Shown here: in pieces, positions 21,294 to 31,425 of the stretch
Layout of the letters: each line of letters begins with the position of its first letter
Numbering within the stretch: position 1 is the first letter of the stretch
Origin: Strobilurus pachycystidiatus
Lineage: Eukaryota > Basidiomycota > Agaricomycetes > Agaricales > Physalacriaceae
DNA length: 64,000 bases
Assembly: GCA_019915135.1 (NCBI GenBank)
Contig: JAHLMK010000008.1
Span: 2,108,001-2,172,000, forward strand
Direction: 5' to 3'
Position numbers and translations under genes: made by a program
Notes under the pieces: model-generated
Database searches by the model: none
What the model was told of the DNA's origin: nothing
Seen by the model: only the letters and a program-made list of their open reading frames with translations

Positions 21294-23684
21294 CTAGCCA
21301 TCGATGCTCCGTCTTCCTGTCTTTGTGGAAACTTCTGGGGTGCTCGTGTTCTTGAGCTTGCTCGAATTGGAGTCGCTGCTCATTTCCTTGCCCAGGTCAT
21401 TGCGGGTAATATCGCCATCGAGAGCAGGTACCTTTGACTGGCGAACGTTTAGTATATGCACTTCTGTGTAGAGACGAAGACGTACCGAATCCTTGCGCGA
21501 CAGAGAGAAGAACCTACGCATTCTCGATTGTGATGCTGCCTGTTCCGACTTGGACTTCTTCTTCTTCTTCGAGTCCACCGCGTCGAGTATGACTATGGCT
21601 TTAGCGACTGGAGAGTTTGAGACCTTGGGAAAGTCCGGACTCGCTGGCTTGGGAGAAGAAGTAGCAGACGAGTCTGCTTTCCCATTCCCGGTGGTTTGGC
21701 CATTCTCTGCGACCGGCGACTCCGTTGGAGGGGGTTGGCCTTCAACGTTAACCAGAACCCAGCCTTGCCCGCCACCCCCAGCCTCTTTCTCTTTCTCTTT
21801 CTCTTTCCCCTTCCCTGAAGAACCTGTTTCGGACGAGACCATCCCAATCAAGCCAGCCTCGCTTTTGCGGGCACCATCACCATCGCTGAACGCTGGTGAG
21901 GCCACGCGGTGCAAGACCTCCTGGATTGGCTGCTCTGGCTTCGAGCTCTGATCTGGAGGAATGTCAAACTCCTTGTCCTTGGCCTTCTCTTCTACGGGCG
22001 TAGGCTGCCACCCACCGGGAAAGTCAGGTGTTGGCTCCACTTCTTCAGGGAGAGGCTCCGTCGCAAAGCCTGTCCATTTGATAGATATATTGGAACTCAT
22101 CTCCGTATTTGAAGAGAATGCTGAATCCCTGAATACACCCGGACTGAGAAGGGGAGGAGTATTGGCCTCACTTTGCCGTGGCGACCTATCCACAACAGCA
22201 ATTTCCTCCGTGTAGGGTCTAGGAGGAGTATGTCCTGAGTTGGGTGTGGGAGTGCGTGGGTGGTGAACTGGATCGATGATGGAGTCGTGGGCTGGTTCTA
22301 CTGCGTTCCTAGAGTCGTTGTGGAAAGGAGAAGTCGAGTAAAAGATGTCGGGAGTCTGTGCGTGTAGTGCCGCACCGACACCCGTCATATTGTCAACGCC
22401 TGAGGGCACAGTGCTGGGAAGCTGCGCGCGGAACTGATCTCCGTCACCGATATCACCTTCGTCATGTACTGACACCGGCAGCTGCGCTCTGGGTGCGGGT
22501 TTCCTCAACGTGGAGGGACTGGGTTCAGGCACGGCGTGACGCATGGGGGAGCCTGCTTGTGGATCTTCAGTTGCAGCTCTGACGTGCTGCAAGGGGGATG
22601 GAGAGTGCGGGAGAGGAATAGGTTCTGTAGCGAGTCGACGGTGAGGGGAAGCGTTGTTTGCGTGAGGGGGATGATAGGGTGGAAGTTCAGGGCTATAGAC
22701 TGGACGTTTGAAGTCGGTTTGAGAAGTGTTCGCCGACGGCGCTGGAGAATCGGGGTATGCGACGTCCTCGGAAGGAGCAGGTCCTGTGAAAAGCCAAAGG
22801 TCTTTAACTCTGGACCGGCTGGTCAACGAGATGGAAGCAAGAAGTGTGAATGAATGGGTGTCCAGCGAAGATAGAAGGGAAAGAATGTGACGGAGAGAAT
22901 CGACGGCGAAGGTATCCTGCTGGAACCCTGTACAAAGTTTAACGACTTGACTACGCTTTAGATAATGAAGCCACTGACACCTATATCCTTTGAGCTTGAA
23001 CTCGAAGGTGTTATCCCCAATCTTCTTTTCCGAGACCACTCCACGAGGCCAAGACTTCCGAACGGCCTGTAGGATGGCTGGTGTGGAATCAAGAGGAGGA
23101 CATACTACTCTGAGGATAGTACTGGACGGAAAAGAGAGGGCAAAGGGTGCGCGCTTGGCCTTGACACTCTTGTCCGAGATGGAACTCTTGGAGTGGTTGG
23201 CAGATGTAGGAGAGGCAGGAGAGTCAGAGCGTCCGGTAGATTTGGAAAAAGTCATGACAAGGCGATCATCAGGCTCGCGGCCATAGTCAATGGTGGAGAG
23301 ATATGTATAGCCATGTAGATAGAAAATAGCCAGGATCTCGATTAGCAGTCGCTCGGTCGCTACGCTTTTCGGGCTGTTCCACGGCCTGCCGTCGAGCATG
23401 AATTCGCAAAAATTGTTGGTGACGTCCTCGCGAAAGCCAGCGATGAGTTTGGCTTGGTCGAAGAAGCGGCGTAGCTGTACGATTACGGGAAGGGGAAAGG
23501 AATAGAGTCGGAGGCAGTTTGAACCTGAGTCGGGTGATGAACGTTGAACATAGGAGTTTGTCCGCGGAATGTACTCACCTGCGATCGCGAAAAGAGAAAA
23601 GGTGTTTGCAAGTTTCTGTTCACGGATGAACTCGCGTCTCGGCGTGAACGAAGCTTCCGGCGGTGAACTGGAGTTGGACGGCAT
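21294..23684 (-). CDS. Large proline/serine-rich fungal protein, unknown function
   Basis: An almost uninterrupted frame of 796 codons. The N-terminal third looks folded and hydrophobic (REFIREQKLANTFSLFAIAG, LRRFFDQAKLIAGF, NNFCEFMLDGRPWNSPKSVATERLLIEILAIFYLHGYTYLSTIDYG, then a repeat-like CPPLDSTPAILQAVRKSW block); the rest is disordered, rich in Pro and Ser, with a low-complexity GKGKEKEKEKEAGGGG run and basic tail. In-frame introns likely at about 23578-23525 (54 nt, giving AIAGSNCLRLY) and about 48 nt near 21480-21435 in the C-terminal part. No known domain is recognised. Exists as a mushroom-type conserved hypothetical by appearance only. Confidence 0.75.
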   Translation of the reverse strand: MPSNSSSPPEASFTPRREFIREQKLANTFSLFAIAGEYIPRTNSYVQRSSPDSGSNCLRLYSFPLPVIVQLRRFFDQAKLIAGFREDVTNNFCEFMLDGRPWNSPKSVATERLLIEILAIFYLHGYTYLSTIDYGREPDDRLVMTFSKSTGRSDSPASPTSANHSKSSISDKSVKAKRAPFALSFPSSTILRVVCPPLDSTPAILQAVRKSWPRGVVSEKKIGDNTFEFKLKGYRCQWLHYLKRSQVVKLCTGFQQDTFAVDSLRHILSLLSSLDTHSFTLLASISLTSRSRVKDLWLFTGPAPSEDVAYPDSPAPSANTSQTDFKRPVYSPELPPYHPPHANNASPHRRLATEPIPLPHSPSPLQHVRAATEDPQAGSPMRHAVPEPSPSTLRKPAPRAQLPVSVHDEGDIGDGDQFRAQLPSTVPSGVDNMTGVGAALHAQTPDIFYSTSPFHNDSRNAVEPAHDSIIDPVHHPRTPTPNSGHTPPRPYTEEIAVVDRSPRQSEANTPPLLSPGVFRDSAFSSNTEMSSNISIKWTGFATEPLPEEVEPTPDFPGGWQPTPVEEKAKDKEFDIPPDQSSKPEQPIQEVLHRVASPAFSDGDGARKSEAGLIGMVSSETGSSGKGKEKEKEKEAGGGGQGWVLVNVEGQPPPTESPVAENGQTTGNGKADSSATSSPKPASPDFPKVSNSPVAKAIVILDAVDSKKKKKSKSEQAASQSRMRRFFSLSRKDSVRLRLYTEVHILNVRQSKVPALDGDITRNDLGKEMSSDSNSSKLKNTSTPEVSTKTGRRSIDG

Positions 23685-24271
23685 GGCGCCAGGCTGTGAA
23701 TGGGGGAAGAGGCGCAGTGGGTATCTGGTTCGTCAAAGAATAAGAGGAGAGTGAGTAGCGTCAATCAAGAAGTGAAAGGCAATTGCAAGTGGAGCAAATG
23801 TTTTTGCACGTGGCAACCGTGCATGACGCATTTTGATGGCGTGCAGATCCTGAAGGCTGTGTCGCCTCCAGGTTGCAACGTTGCAGCACAGCCAGACCAC
23901 GGAACACACACACAAGTGCCAAGTAGCCACTACAACAGCCCACCATCAACCTTTATCTGTGCGCGGGGCAATCAATGTTACAAGCCAAAGCTGAGCCTGC
24001 GGATACCGTCCTCTAGAATTGATCCCGAGCTCTACCGGTAAGTACCATAATCTCACTGAACTGTGTCAAACCTACAAGGTAGTCTCATTGTTGGCATCCT
24101 GCGCGCCAACCTTTTTCCATTTGACGCGTCGACCCCACCATGGGGGAACCCCCCGGGGTAAGTCGTCCCGTCGGCCCGTTGCATCCGGTCCGAATCTGCC
24201 CCTCCCATCCGATGAAGGATCTATAAAACCCCGCTTCTCTCGACCACAGATTCATTCTCCCACCCCACGAA
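23685..24271. other. Intergenic, divergent promoters
   Basis: Region between the large unknown gene (-) and the Gfo/Idh/MocA gene (+). It includes a TATA box for the latter. No gene seen. Confidence 0.5.
24222..24228 (+). promoter_or_regulatory. TATA box of Gfo/Idh/MocA gene
   Basis: TATAAAA 44-50 nt upstream of the start codon at 24272. Confidence 0.6.
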
Positions 24272-26051
24272 ATGTCTAACCTACAGAAGCTGAACGTCCT
24301 TATGTGTACGTCGCTCTGAATCCTATGAACCTCTCACTGACATCGTCGTCCACTAGGTGGTACTGTATGTTGATCAATCAATCTATCGAGGATCTGCTTT
24401 AACTCTCTGGAAGGGCGAGTACACCACTGGATGGACTGGATCTGGCGCATCCAAGTCTGACAAGAAGGTGCGTTTGCATTGCATCCTCCGATCCAACTTC
24501 TCGTGCTAACTCCCTCGAAGATCGGTGTATGTTCTCACTCTTTCAGTCTGCACTCTCAATGATATCTGATATGTCTGGCTCAGGTTGTCGGCCTGACATT
24601 ATTCGACCTTCGCCGGCTGGGCAAGGTCGACAAGCTTGGCATGGTTGGTGTCAGTGGTGGAAAGTTCCCTGCTATCAGGCAGCACCTGGACGAGAACATT
24701 GGTGGCGTTTACAAGGACATGGATCTCTCGTAGGTCATTCACAAAAACACGTACCACGCATCTCACCTATAATTCAGCTTTGATTCATTCCCCGAGGAGA
24801 ACCAGGTAGACCCCAAGGCCTGTAAGTACATTTCCAGGGATGAGAGCATCCGACCGTTTCTAAGATTCTGCTTAGACATAACTGCTATCGACAAGCTGAA
24901 GGCTGGAGATGCTATCATTGTGTTTACACCTGATCGTGAGTCCTTCGTTGTGCCGGCCGTCGTCCTTTTTGTCTGATTCTCCCTCAGCCACCCATTTCGA
25001 GATCTGCATGTACGCGATCGAACGCGGTATACACGTCCTCGTCACGAAGCCTGCTGTGCAGACCCTCTCCGATCATGTCAAGCTCATTGAGGCTGCCAAA
25101 AAGCACAACGTTGTCTGCATGGTTGAGCACCACAAGCGGTACGTATCTCGTCGTTATGCGATGGTACGGCTCACTGATCACCTGCTTAGCTTCGACCCGG
25201 CCTACAGCGATGCCCGCGCCAAAGCCAAGGCTCTCGGCGAATTCAACTTCTTCAATGCGTGGATGAGCCAACCTAAGAGCCAATTGGAGACTTTCCGTGC
25301 ATGGGCTGGCAAAGACTCCGATATCAGGTTCTTATGATTCCACCGACTCAATTGCTCGTTATTGACCGCGTCGCCTAGTTATTACCTCTCTTCCCACCAC
25401 ATCGATATTTGCTGCTGGATCTTACAAGACATTGCCATCCCGACACGCGTCGTTGCTAGCGCCGCCACTGGTATCGCGACCAGCGAGCCCTACAACTGTG
25501 TACCCCAAACTGAAGATACCATCACGCTTCTCGTTGACTGGCAATCAACGAAGAGCCCCAAGCACAAGGGCACTGGTGTCTACACTGCCAGCTGGACCGC
25601 ACCCCTCAAGGCTGGTGTGCACTCTGCTCAGCACTGGTACTACATGGGCGAGAAGGGCGACATCAACCTGGACCAGGCCCACCGTGGCTACGACGTGACC
25701 ACCGACGAGAGCGGCAAGGCCTGGTACAACCCCTTCTAGTATGTCCTTCGCTGCTTCTGGGGTGTAGGTGCGTGTACTGACGCCCTCCGTAGCATGAAAT
25801 ACTCTCCCTCAGAGAGCGGTCACTTCGACGGTCAGCGCGGCTACGGATACGTCTCGATCGAAAAGTTCATCGATGCTTCGCGGAGTGTCAACGCTGGACT
25901 CACCAAGCCAGAGGACTACGACTTCCACGGTCTGCCCACGATCCAAAACACGGTGCTCACTACAGCCATACTCAATGCCGGCCGCATAAGTTTGGATGAG
26001 AAACGCCCCGTGGGTATCAAGCAGGTTGGCGACTCTTGGGCTCTTGAGTAG
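24272..26051 (+). CDS. Gfo/Idh/MocA-family NAD(P)-dependent oxidoreductase
   Basis: Many short exons. The protein opens [21 protein letters not shown], with a GTGEYTTG nucleotide-binding loop, then [92 protein letters not shown] (the conserved EKP-like KPA and a catalytic-region H/K set), and a C-terminal domain with [27 protein letters not shown] and the final KRPVGI. These are hallmarks of the family, which oxidises or reduces sugars, polyols or related compounds with NAD(P). Substrate unknown. All visible introns are GT-AG. Stop TAG at 26049-26051. Confidence 0.9.
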
Positions 26052-26931
26052 ATAGATACCTCTTGACGCTAGAGTCGGTGGGGAACGAAAGAAGTGTATT
26101 GTTATACTGTACCGACTGAAAATCAAATTGTAACTTGGCGCACACATGGTTCTGCAAATGGATCTGAACGATTGTTGAGAGGTATAAATACATAAATATT
26201 GTCGAGTGCTTGAAACAACAGATTGCTTGTCGATGAAGGAACGAGTATTGCAACAGTCCGGTGTGTGTGTGTGTTAAAATGAAGGAGACAGTATGCCAGA
26301 GGAGGCGCAATTATGTACAGAGAACGTGAAGGGTGATACAGTACTTAACAACAAGTCTAGTGAGGACAGCCCCAGATATGTTTGTTTCCAACAACGAGGA
26401 CATATAAATTGAAGGAATAATATATCACAATCAAGAAGGTGTATTCACGCTTTAACGCGCGTAATCGACAATGAATGAATTGAAGGGGAGAAGGAAGGGA
26501 TGGTGGTAGTCGAGCGCATGAGGTCAAAAGTAAAACGAGAAAAAAAAGAAGGCAGGGCACGAGATCGGCAAGGGTGGCGCAATCCGCAAACGTCGTCCAC
26601 AAGTAAATGTGGCGGAAATGTGAGCGGACAAGCAAGGTGGTGCCTCTCAGCACCAAGTCCTGTGGCCTCCCTGTAAATCGTGCGCCTGCCGACAGGCGAT
26701 AGCGATGGATGAATGCAGATGCGGGGATGATGATAATGATGGTGGAAACAATTGCAAGGGAAAGTGGATGCATATGATGATATGATAGAAACAGTGAAGA
26801 TTGCGAGTGTCGGATGCAAACGACGTGTGTGGTATTACATTTTGCTGTATTGAGAACTTTTGTGAACACGGGGAGACGATGTCGATGATGCGAGAATACA
26901 AGTGGTGGCGGTGGTGGGCGATTTTGGAATG
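26052..26931. other. Convergent intergenic region / 3' UTRs
   Basis: 880 bp between two genes that end toward each other. A minus-strand reading frame of 170 codons (26869-26357) is rich in hydrophobic and low-complexity residues and has no family resemblance; it more likely lies in untranslated sequence. A short GT run is at about 26265-26274. Confidence 0.45.
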
Positions 26932-28361
26932 TTATGAGAAAGAGAATCGCGGGGATACGTTGCGATCGCGGAGGGCGGGGCGCCCAAAGGTTACAAAGTC
27001 GTGTGGGAGATATTCTGGAGCCACCTCCATCTGCTTTGCATGCAAATGCTCCACAGTGGAAGGTATGTTCTCCTTGTCAATCTCGCACATGTCAACTGAT
27101 GATATGTAAGGCTCGCTGGACAAGATAGCGGGAGTCGACGGAGTGAGTGGGAAATCATCTGACATATCCGAGGCGGATGTCGACGTGCTCATAGGAGTGC
27201 TCATGGCGGATGCTGTCGAGTTGCGGGTGGGGGTGACAGGGAAGGGGTTAGAGGACTGTTGGCAGAAATGACCGCCTTGGAGGTAGTAATGGATCACGAA
27301 GGTCGCCGCTTTGGAGTAGAAGGCGTAGGAGTACTTCTTCACAAGCGTCTCTGAAAGCTCGTTGACGTGCTTCGACAAGCGATCATCAAGGAGCTCGACA
27401 ACGTCCAGACATTCGTCGGTCTCTTCCCATGTCCGACGCGGCTTTCCACAAAGATATCGCGCCAGGGTCAAGGAGGCCAAGGCGATACAGGAAGGGACAA
27501 ATTTGCAGAATTCGCGGTAGAACAGAGTTATTTCCATGAGAAAACGCGCGACATGTTGAACCTTCGGGTCCTCCAAGCACGGACCGCAACACATGAGACG
27601 AAGCCAAGCCTCCGCAGTAGGATGTCCGATGGTCCACTGGATGGTAGACAGAACGTGACCCTCCATCTGAATGAAGGCGGATTCCTCGTATGTGTCGTGG
27701 CACATTTGGACAAGATCCTGCACCGTCGGAACGCGGTCTTTCGCATCTTCAAATTTCGCCGCAATCCAGAGTGCAGCGCAACCGACAAGTTGGTAATGTT
27801 TGACGTAGACTATGCGTCGTGAAACATAGCGATCGATGATGTTGAGGGCGAGGTACAAGGTCTCTGGCCGAAGTCGGAAGCTGAAGTGGACTTCCACGAG
27901 AAAGTCGACGAGACAGGGACGCATGTGCCATCGGATTTCGGGCTGCTGGTCCATCGACTGCATAGATGACATTGTGCACAACTAGGATGGAGAAGATGTT
28001 TAGTTCGAGTTCGTGTAGGTCTGTGTGAAGAGATATGTACCTCCATCTGATGCATATAGCACCGAATGTCGTCACGGTATTCATCTTCCACGAAAAGCCC
28101 TTCCGGCCGAAGGGCGAGAGCCTGTGAATCGCGCTGTTGAAGCAGTGCGATCGCCGTTCTGGTTGACCGCGGAGACTGTCGAGATGGAGTCGCTTTCTTG
28201 GACACGCCGTGAGGAGACGGGCGTTTCTTTGGGTAGACAAGAGATTGGCGAGGTTGCCTAGTGGAGGTCTCCTTCATTTCTGCGAGAGCTGAGATGGATG
28301 GAAGTTCGAGAGGGTGACTAGCAGGCGCGGGAGAGAACGGGTAAGCGCGTGAAGACGACAT
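26932..28361 (-). CDS. A/B-type cyclin
   Basis: Two exons (28361-28041 and 27981-26932) encode 456 aa. The cyclin box begins IRWHMRPCLVDFLVEVHFSFRLRPETLYLALNIIDRYVSRR and continues KHYQLVGCAALWIAAKFEDAKDRVPTVQDLV, the standard CDK-binding fold of mitotic and A-type cyclins; a C-terminal cyclin fold follows (CKFVPSCIALASLTLARYL). The N-terminus is basic and Ser-rich (KKRPSPHGVSKKA). The C-terminal tail is Ser/Thr/Pro-rich and ends RNVSPRFSFS. It probably drives Cdk1 in S/G2/M. An obvious RxxL-type destruction box could not be assigned with certainty. Confidence 0.9.
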
Positions 28362-28883
28362 GGAGAGAGAGAAAGAGAGAGAGCCAAGATAAAAAGAAAA
28401 AAGGCGGTCGTCAGTCGTCTATGCAGAGTAATCTATGCAGGGCGATGTAGGAAGCACGGCTGTCGACACCATACACGCCCGAGAAGGTGACGGTTCGAAC
28501 AAGAGGAATGTCAGACAACTTGTGTGCCAAATACGGTTGGCATACCCCGCCACGCGATGTAAACACGGACAACAAATTCGCTGACTCCATCCACGATAAA
28601 CTAAGAAGATTGACGCGACAAGTACTCACGAGAGGGAGATTGCAATGGATGCAGTGCGGGGCAACAACGTCAGTGAAGAGTGTGCCTAAAAGTGCTGGGG
28701 ATGTTTGCACTGCACAAGAAAGGTCGTGGTCAGCATCCAGAGTCGTGAAAAATGGAAAAAGGGAAGCGTGTCGTTGACGACGACGATGAGAAAGAGAAGG
28801 AGGCAGTGGGGAATATAAAACAAATCTGCCAGCATCAAATCTGACAGGGAAAGGGCCCGGCGATGTCTGGGGTCCACCGGTTA
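28362..28883 (-). other. Upstream of cyclin gene
   Basis: A GA-rich run at about 28360-28410 lies next to the cyclin start codon. A 246-codon minus-strand frame (29151-28411) crosses this region, but it overlaps a more protein-like frame of the putative gene to the right and has no family resemblance. Confidence 0.4.
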
Positions 28884-29600
28884 TCAGCGCCCAATCATCC
28901 AGATCAAGCCCTGCATCTTCGCTGTATGCTTGGGCAGCGTGCCATTGAGTCCTGGCAGTGTCATGGATCCGTCTGCATTCTCTGCCATAACGACCAGCGG
29001 GCAGTGCCCGACGCCACCGACTGATATGCAGCCCAGCCACTTCCATTCCAGCCAGTCCAACCGCGTGCACATCAAGGCGACCCGGCCCGCGGTGAGCTTC
29101 CCACGCCCCCACGTTTTGTAGCGTGCTCGAGATATGACGTAGCCACGACAATGCTCACCTCGAATAATACTGTTTCTGTGCGTCCATCGTCAGTACAGCG
29201 TCCAGCCCCAGAAAGCGCGCACCGCTCACCACTGTGATGCGACTGTTATTGTCGAATCTGCACGCCTCGTCAGCTTTGTGGCTGAAACACACGTCTCGTG
29301 TGGACGCACCAGTGCTGGAAGGAATGTTGACCAAGGAGGCGGTCCAATTAGGGTAAGATGTATACGATATAGACCAGTGGGAACCAGAAGGGAAAAAAGA
29401 GTGACTGCGGTAAGTGGGAGTGTCGGTAGTAGGCTCCTTGTTCACGCAAAGAACAAGGTATCGACGATTAGGTGCGCTGACCGCTAGCGCAGGAGAGTGT
29501 AAGAGGGTGTGCTGCCAGGTTGATGTCGGTGCGTCAGTACTCGTGGAGCACAGTGCACGACAGCGAAAGATGGCGGGAAGGAAAAGTTGAGTCGGCTACT
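28884..29600 (-). CDS. Putative protein, unknown (gene model doubtful)
   Basis: Minus-strand frames read like a globular protein: ALAVSAPNRRYLVLCVNKEPTTD, SGSHWSISYTSYPNWTASLVNIP, ACRFDNNSRITV, then after an intron LTAGRVALMCTRLDWLEWKWLGCISVGGVG, CPLVVMAENADGSMTLPGLNGTLPKHTAKMQGLIWMIGR, stop at 28884-28886. A donor at the GTGGTGAGC following ..RITV and an acceptor before CTCACCGCG keep the frame. The 5' end is not fixed. No known domain is recognised; the alternative frame across 28411-29151 is a competing reading. Confidence 0.35.
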
Positions 29601-31425
29601 TGGCCTGATCTTTTTCTAGGTGGGCGTGTTCAAGGCGTGTTCCGCTGAGATGCCTCACTCCTCAGGGTAACTTCGGGGCGGTATGCCTGCTCGGCGATAG
29701 GCCTTTCATTCTTCTCCTGAATAAAGTCCACGTTCCATGCCTGCAGGCAGTGGCTTCGACGGACCAGCCTGTCCAAAACGCCTCGGTTTTTAGGTAAGCC
29801 GCAACTCCCTTGTCTCGAAATGGCTTCATCTTCCTCCTCCCTCACGTAAAATCAATGCAAACCGGGGACTCAATTCCCCTTCGTGTCGACTTGGCTACAT
29901 ATTCGTCTACTAATTCGACAATACGACGCCGCTCGCTGATTCTTCGCTGCTCTAGACGCCCTGTCCAACCTACTTAGCTGTTTTTCTGGGTCTGATCAGG
30001 GCTCTGCTCTCATCGTCCCTCGGGAGCGTGGACTCTTGGACACTCTCCATCAGTCTACCGCAAGCCACCCTCTTATCTCCCATCACCCTTAACAAAGAAC
30101 ATTTACTCAAGTCTTTCATTTGAACATCTCACGTATGCAATACCATTTCAAACATCTACTGTCCCTGCGCTCATGATCGTAAAGAGGCCTTCATTCCCGC
30201 GATGCTTATGTCTGTCCCAAGTCTTGTGTCAAGGTCAAGGTTCCGAATAGCTCCCTTGGAGTAGTACATGATACATGTCAACTTTATTCAAGATTGCACC
30301 TATCCGCCCCGAATACTGTCTAGTACTGCAGTCGGTTCTCCCGAGGAAGTCATGGGGTTCTCTGGCATGGGAGTCTGTTCGTTTATGTACAGTACTGTTG
30401 ATTCTGACAAGAACTCATCATGCGATCCTCCAGGTACAAATGTATAGGGAATCTTCAAAGACGTGTATGTCAAGCTGGGTGCTTTTCGGCGCACTCAAGT
30501 GTAGTATGTAAGATAGATCACTCGCCTCGGACTCACACAAAGTGAGAAGCGAGCCACTGAATTGAAGGTCAGATGTGTTTTACCCATGCGCGCAATCAGA
30601 ATCCGCTGCCACGGAATGGCGCTGGCCCATACGACTATTGTACCTATTTTACGCAAGGAAAAGTAGCCGGTGCGTTCTTCGCGATGTATATAGACCGGTC
30701 GCACAGGGAGGACAATATGAAGAGCGTCAATCCGTCATCAAAGACTTCGATTCTTACACGAAGCTTCTTTCGAGGTCAACAAGACTGAAAAGTTGCTATT
30801 AGAAGAGGGATCTCCCAAGGACTCGCAGCAATTTACGCGCGAAGATCGTCCGTGCCCTGGTAGGAGTTTGGATTTGTGTGGTGTATATCCAGATTCCACG
30901 CCGTCGCCGCTCTCAATTCAAACACCCTAGTTGGAAGATCGTAAGATCCACTCCATCGTGTTGACGAAACCAGGGGAAGACGTTTGCTTTGTCGTTGTCT
31001 AAGCATGTGGAATAGCTTTCCAGGCGAAGGACGAGTTCATGCAGAGAACTTTGCATCGTGTTAAGGACACCCATTTGGAAATGTTTTGCTTTGTCCTCCA
31101 TCCATCCTCAAGATGCAAGCTCACGCAGGCCTTACATCGTGTTCATACATACCTGACATCGCGTCGAAGAAACTTTCCATCGACATAGTATAGGGTTTCA
31201 GGGAGAAAGATAGCTACCACCTCGAGGACAGTCGTAACATAATTCCAGGCCCGCCAATGTCGAAATGACATTGAGCGATAGACCATGCGTGGCATTAAAG
31301 ATACAATACAGCTGTGAAGAAACGACAGAGTGTTTCGTTCGTCTGCGCGAAAAATGGCTACTGGAAAACGAAATGGGTCACAGATGGCGCGAAAATCCAG
31401 CATGCGAGCAAGAAGTGCAAAGTGA
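29601..31425. other. Gene-poor stretch with possible coding remnants
   Basis: No intact gene in 1.8 kb. Some short frames look protein-like on both strands (for example minus-strand 30494-30300 and 30704-30495, and a plus-strand stretch near 30740-30860 that includes EVNKTEKLLLEEGSP), but they are broken by stops and frameshifts and match no family I can name. They could be decayed genes or chance. Confidence 0.4.

Noticed and set aside
22921..22980. Possible intron in the large unknown protein (GTGTCAG...TACAG)
   Set aside because: Donor and acceptor phases disagree and splicing would break an otherwise open frame.
26357..26869. 170-codon minus-strand frame downstream of the cyclin gene
   Set aside because: Low-complexity, hydrophobic, no family resemblance, and located in the probable 3' UTR of converging genes.
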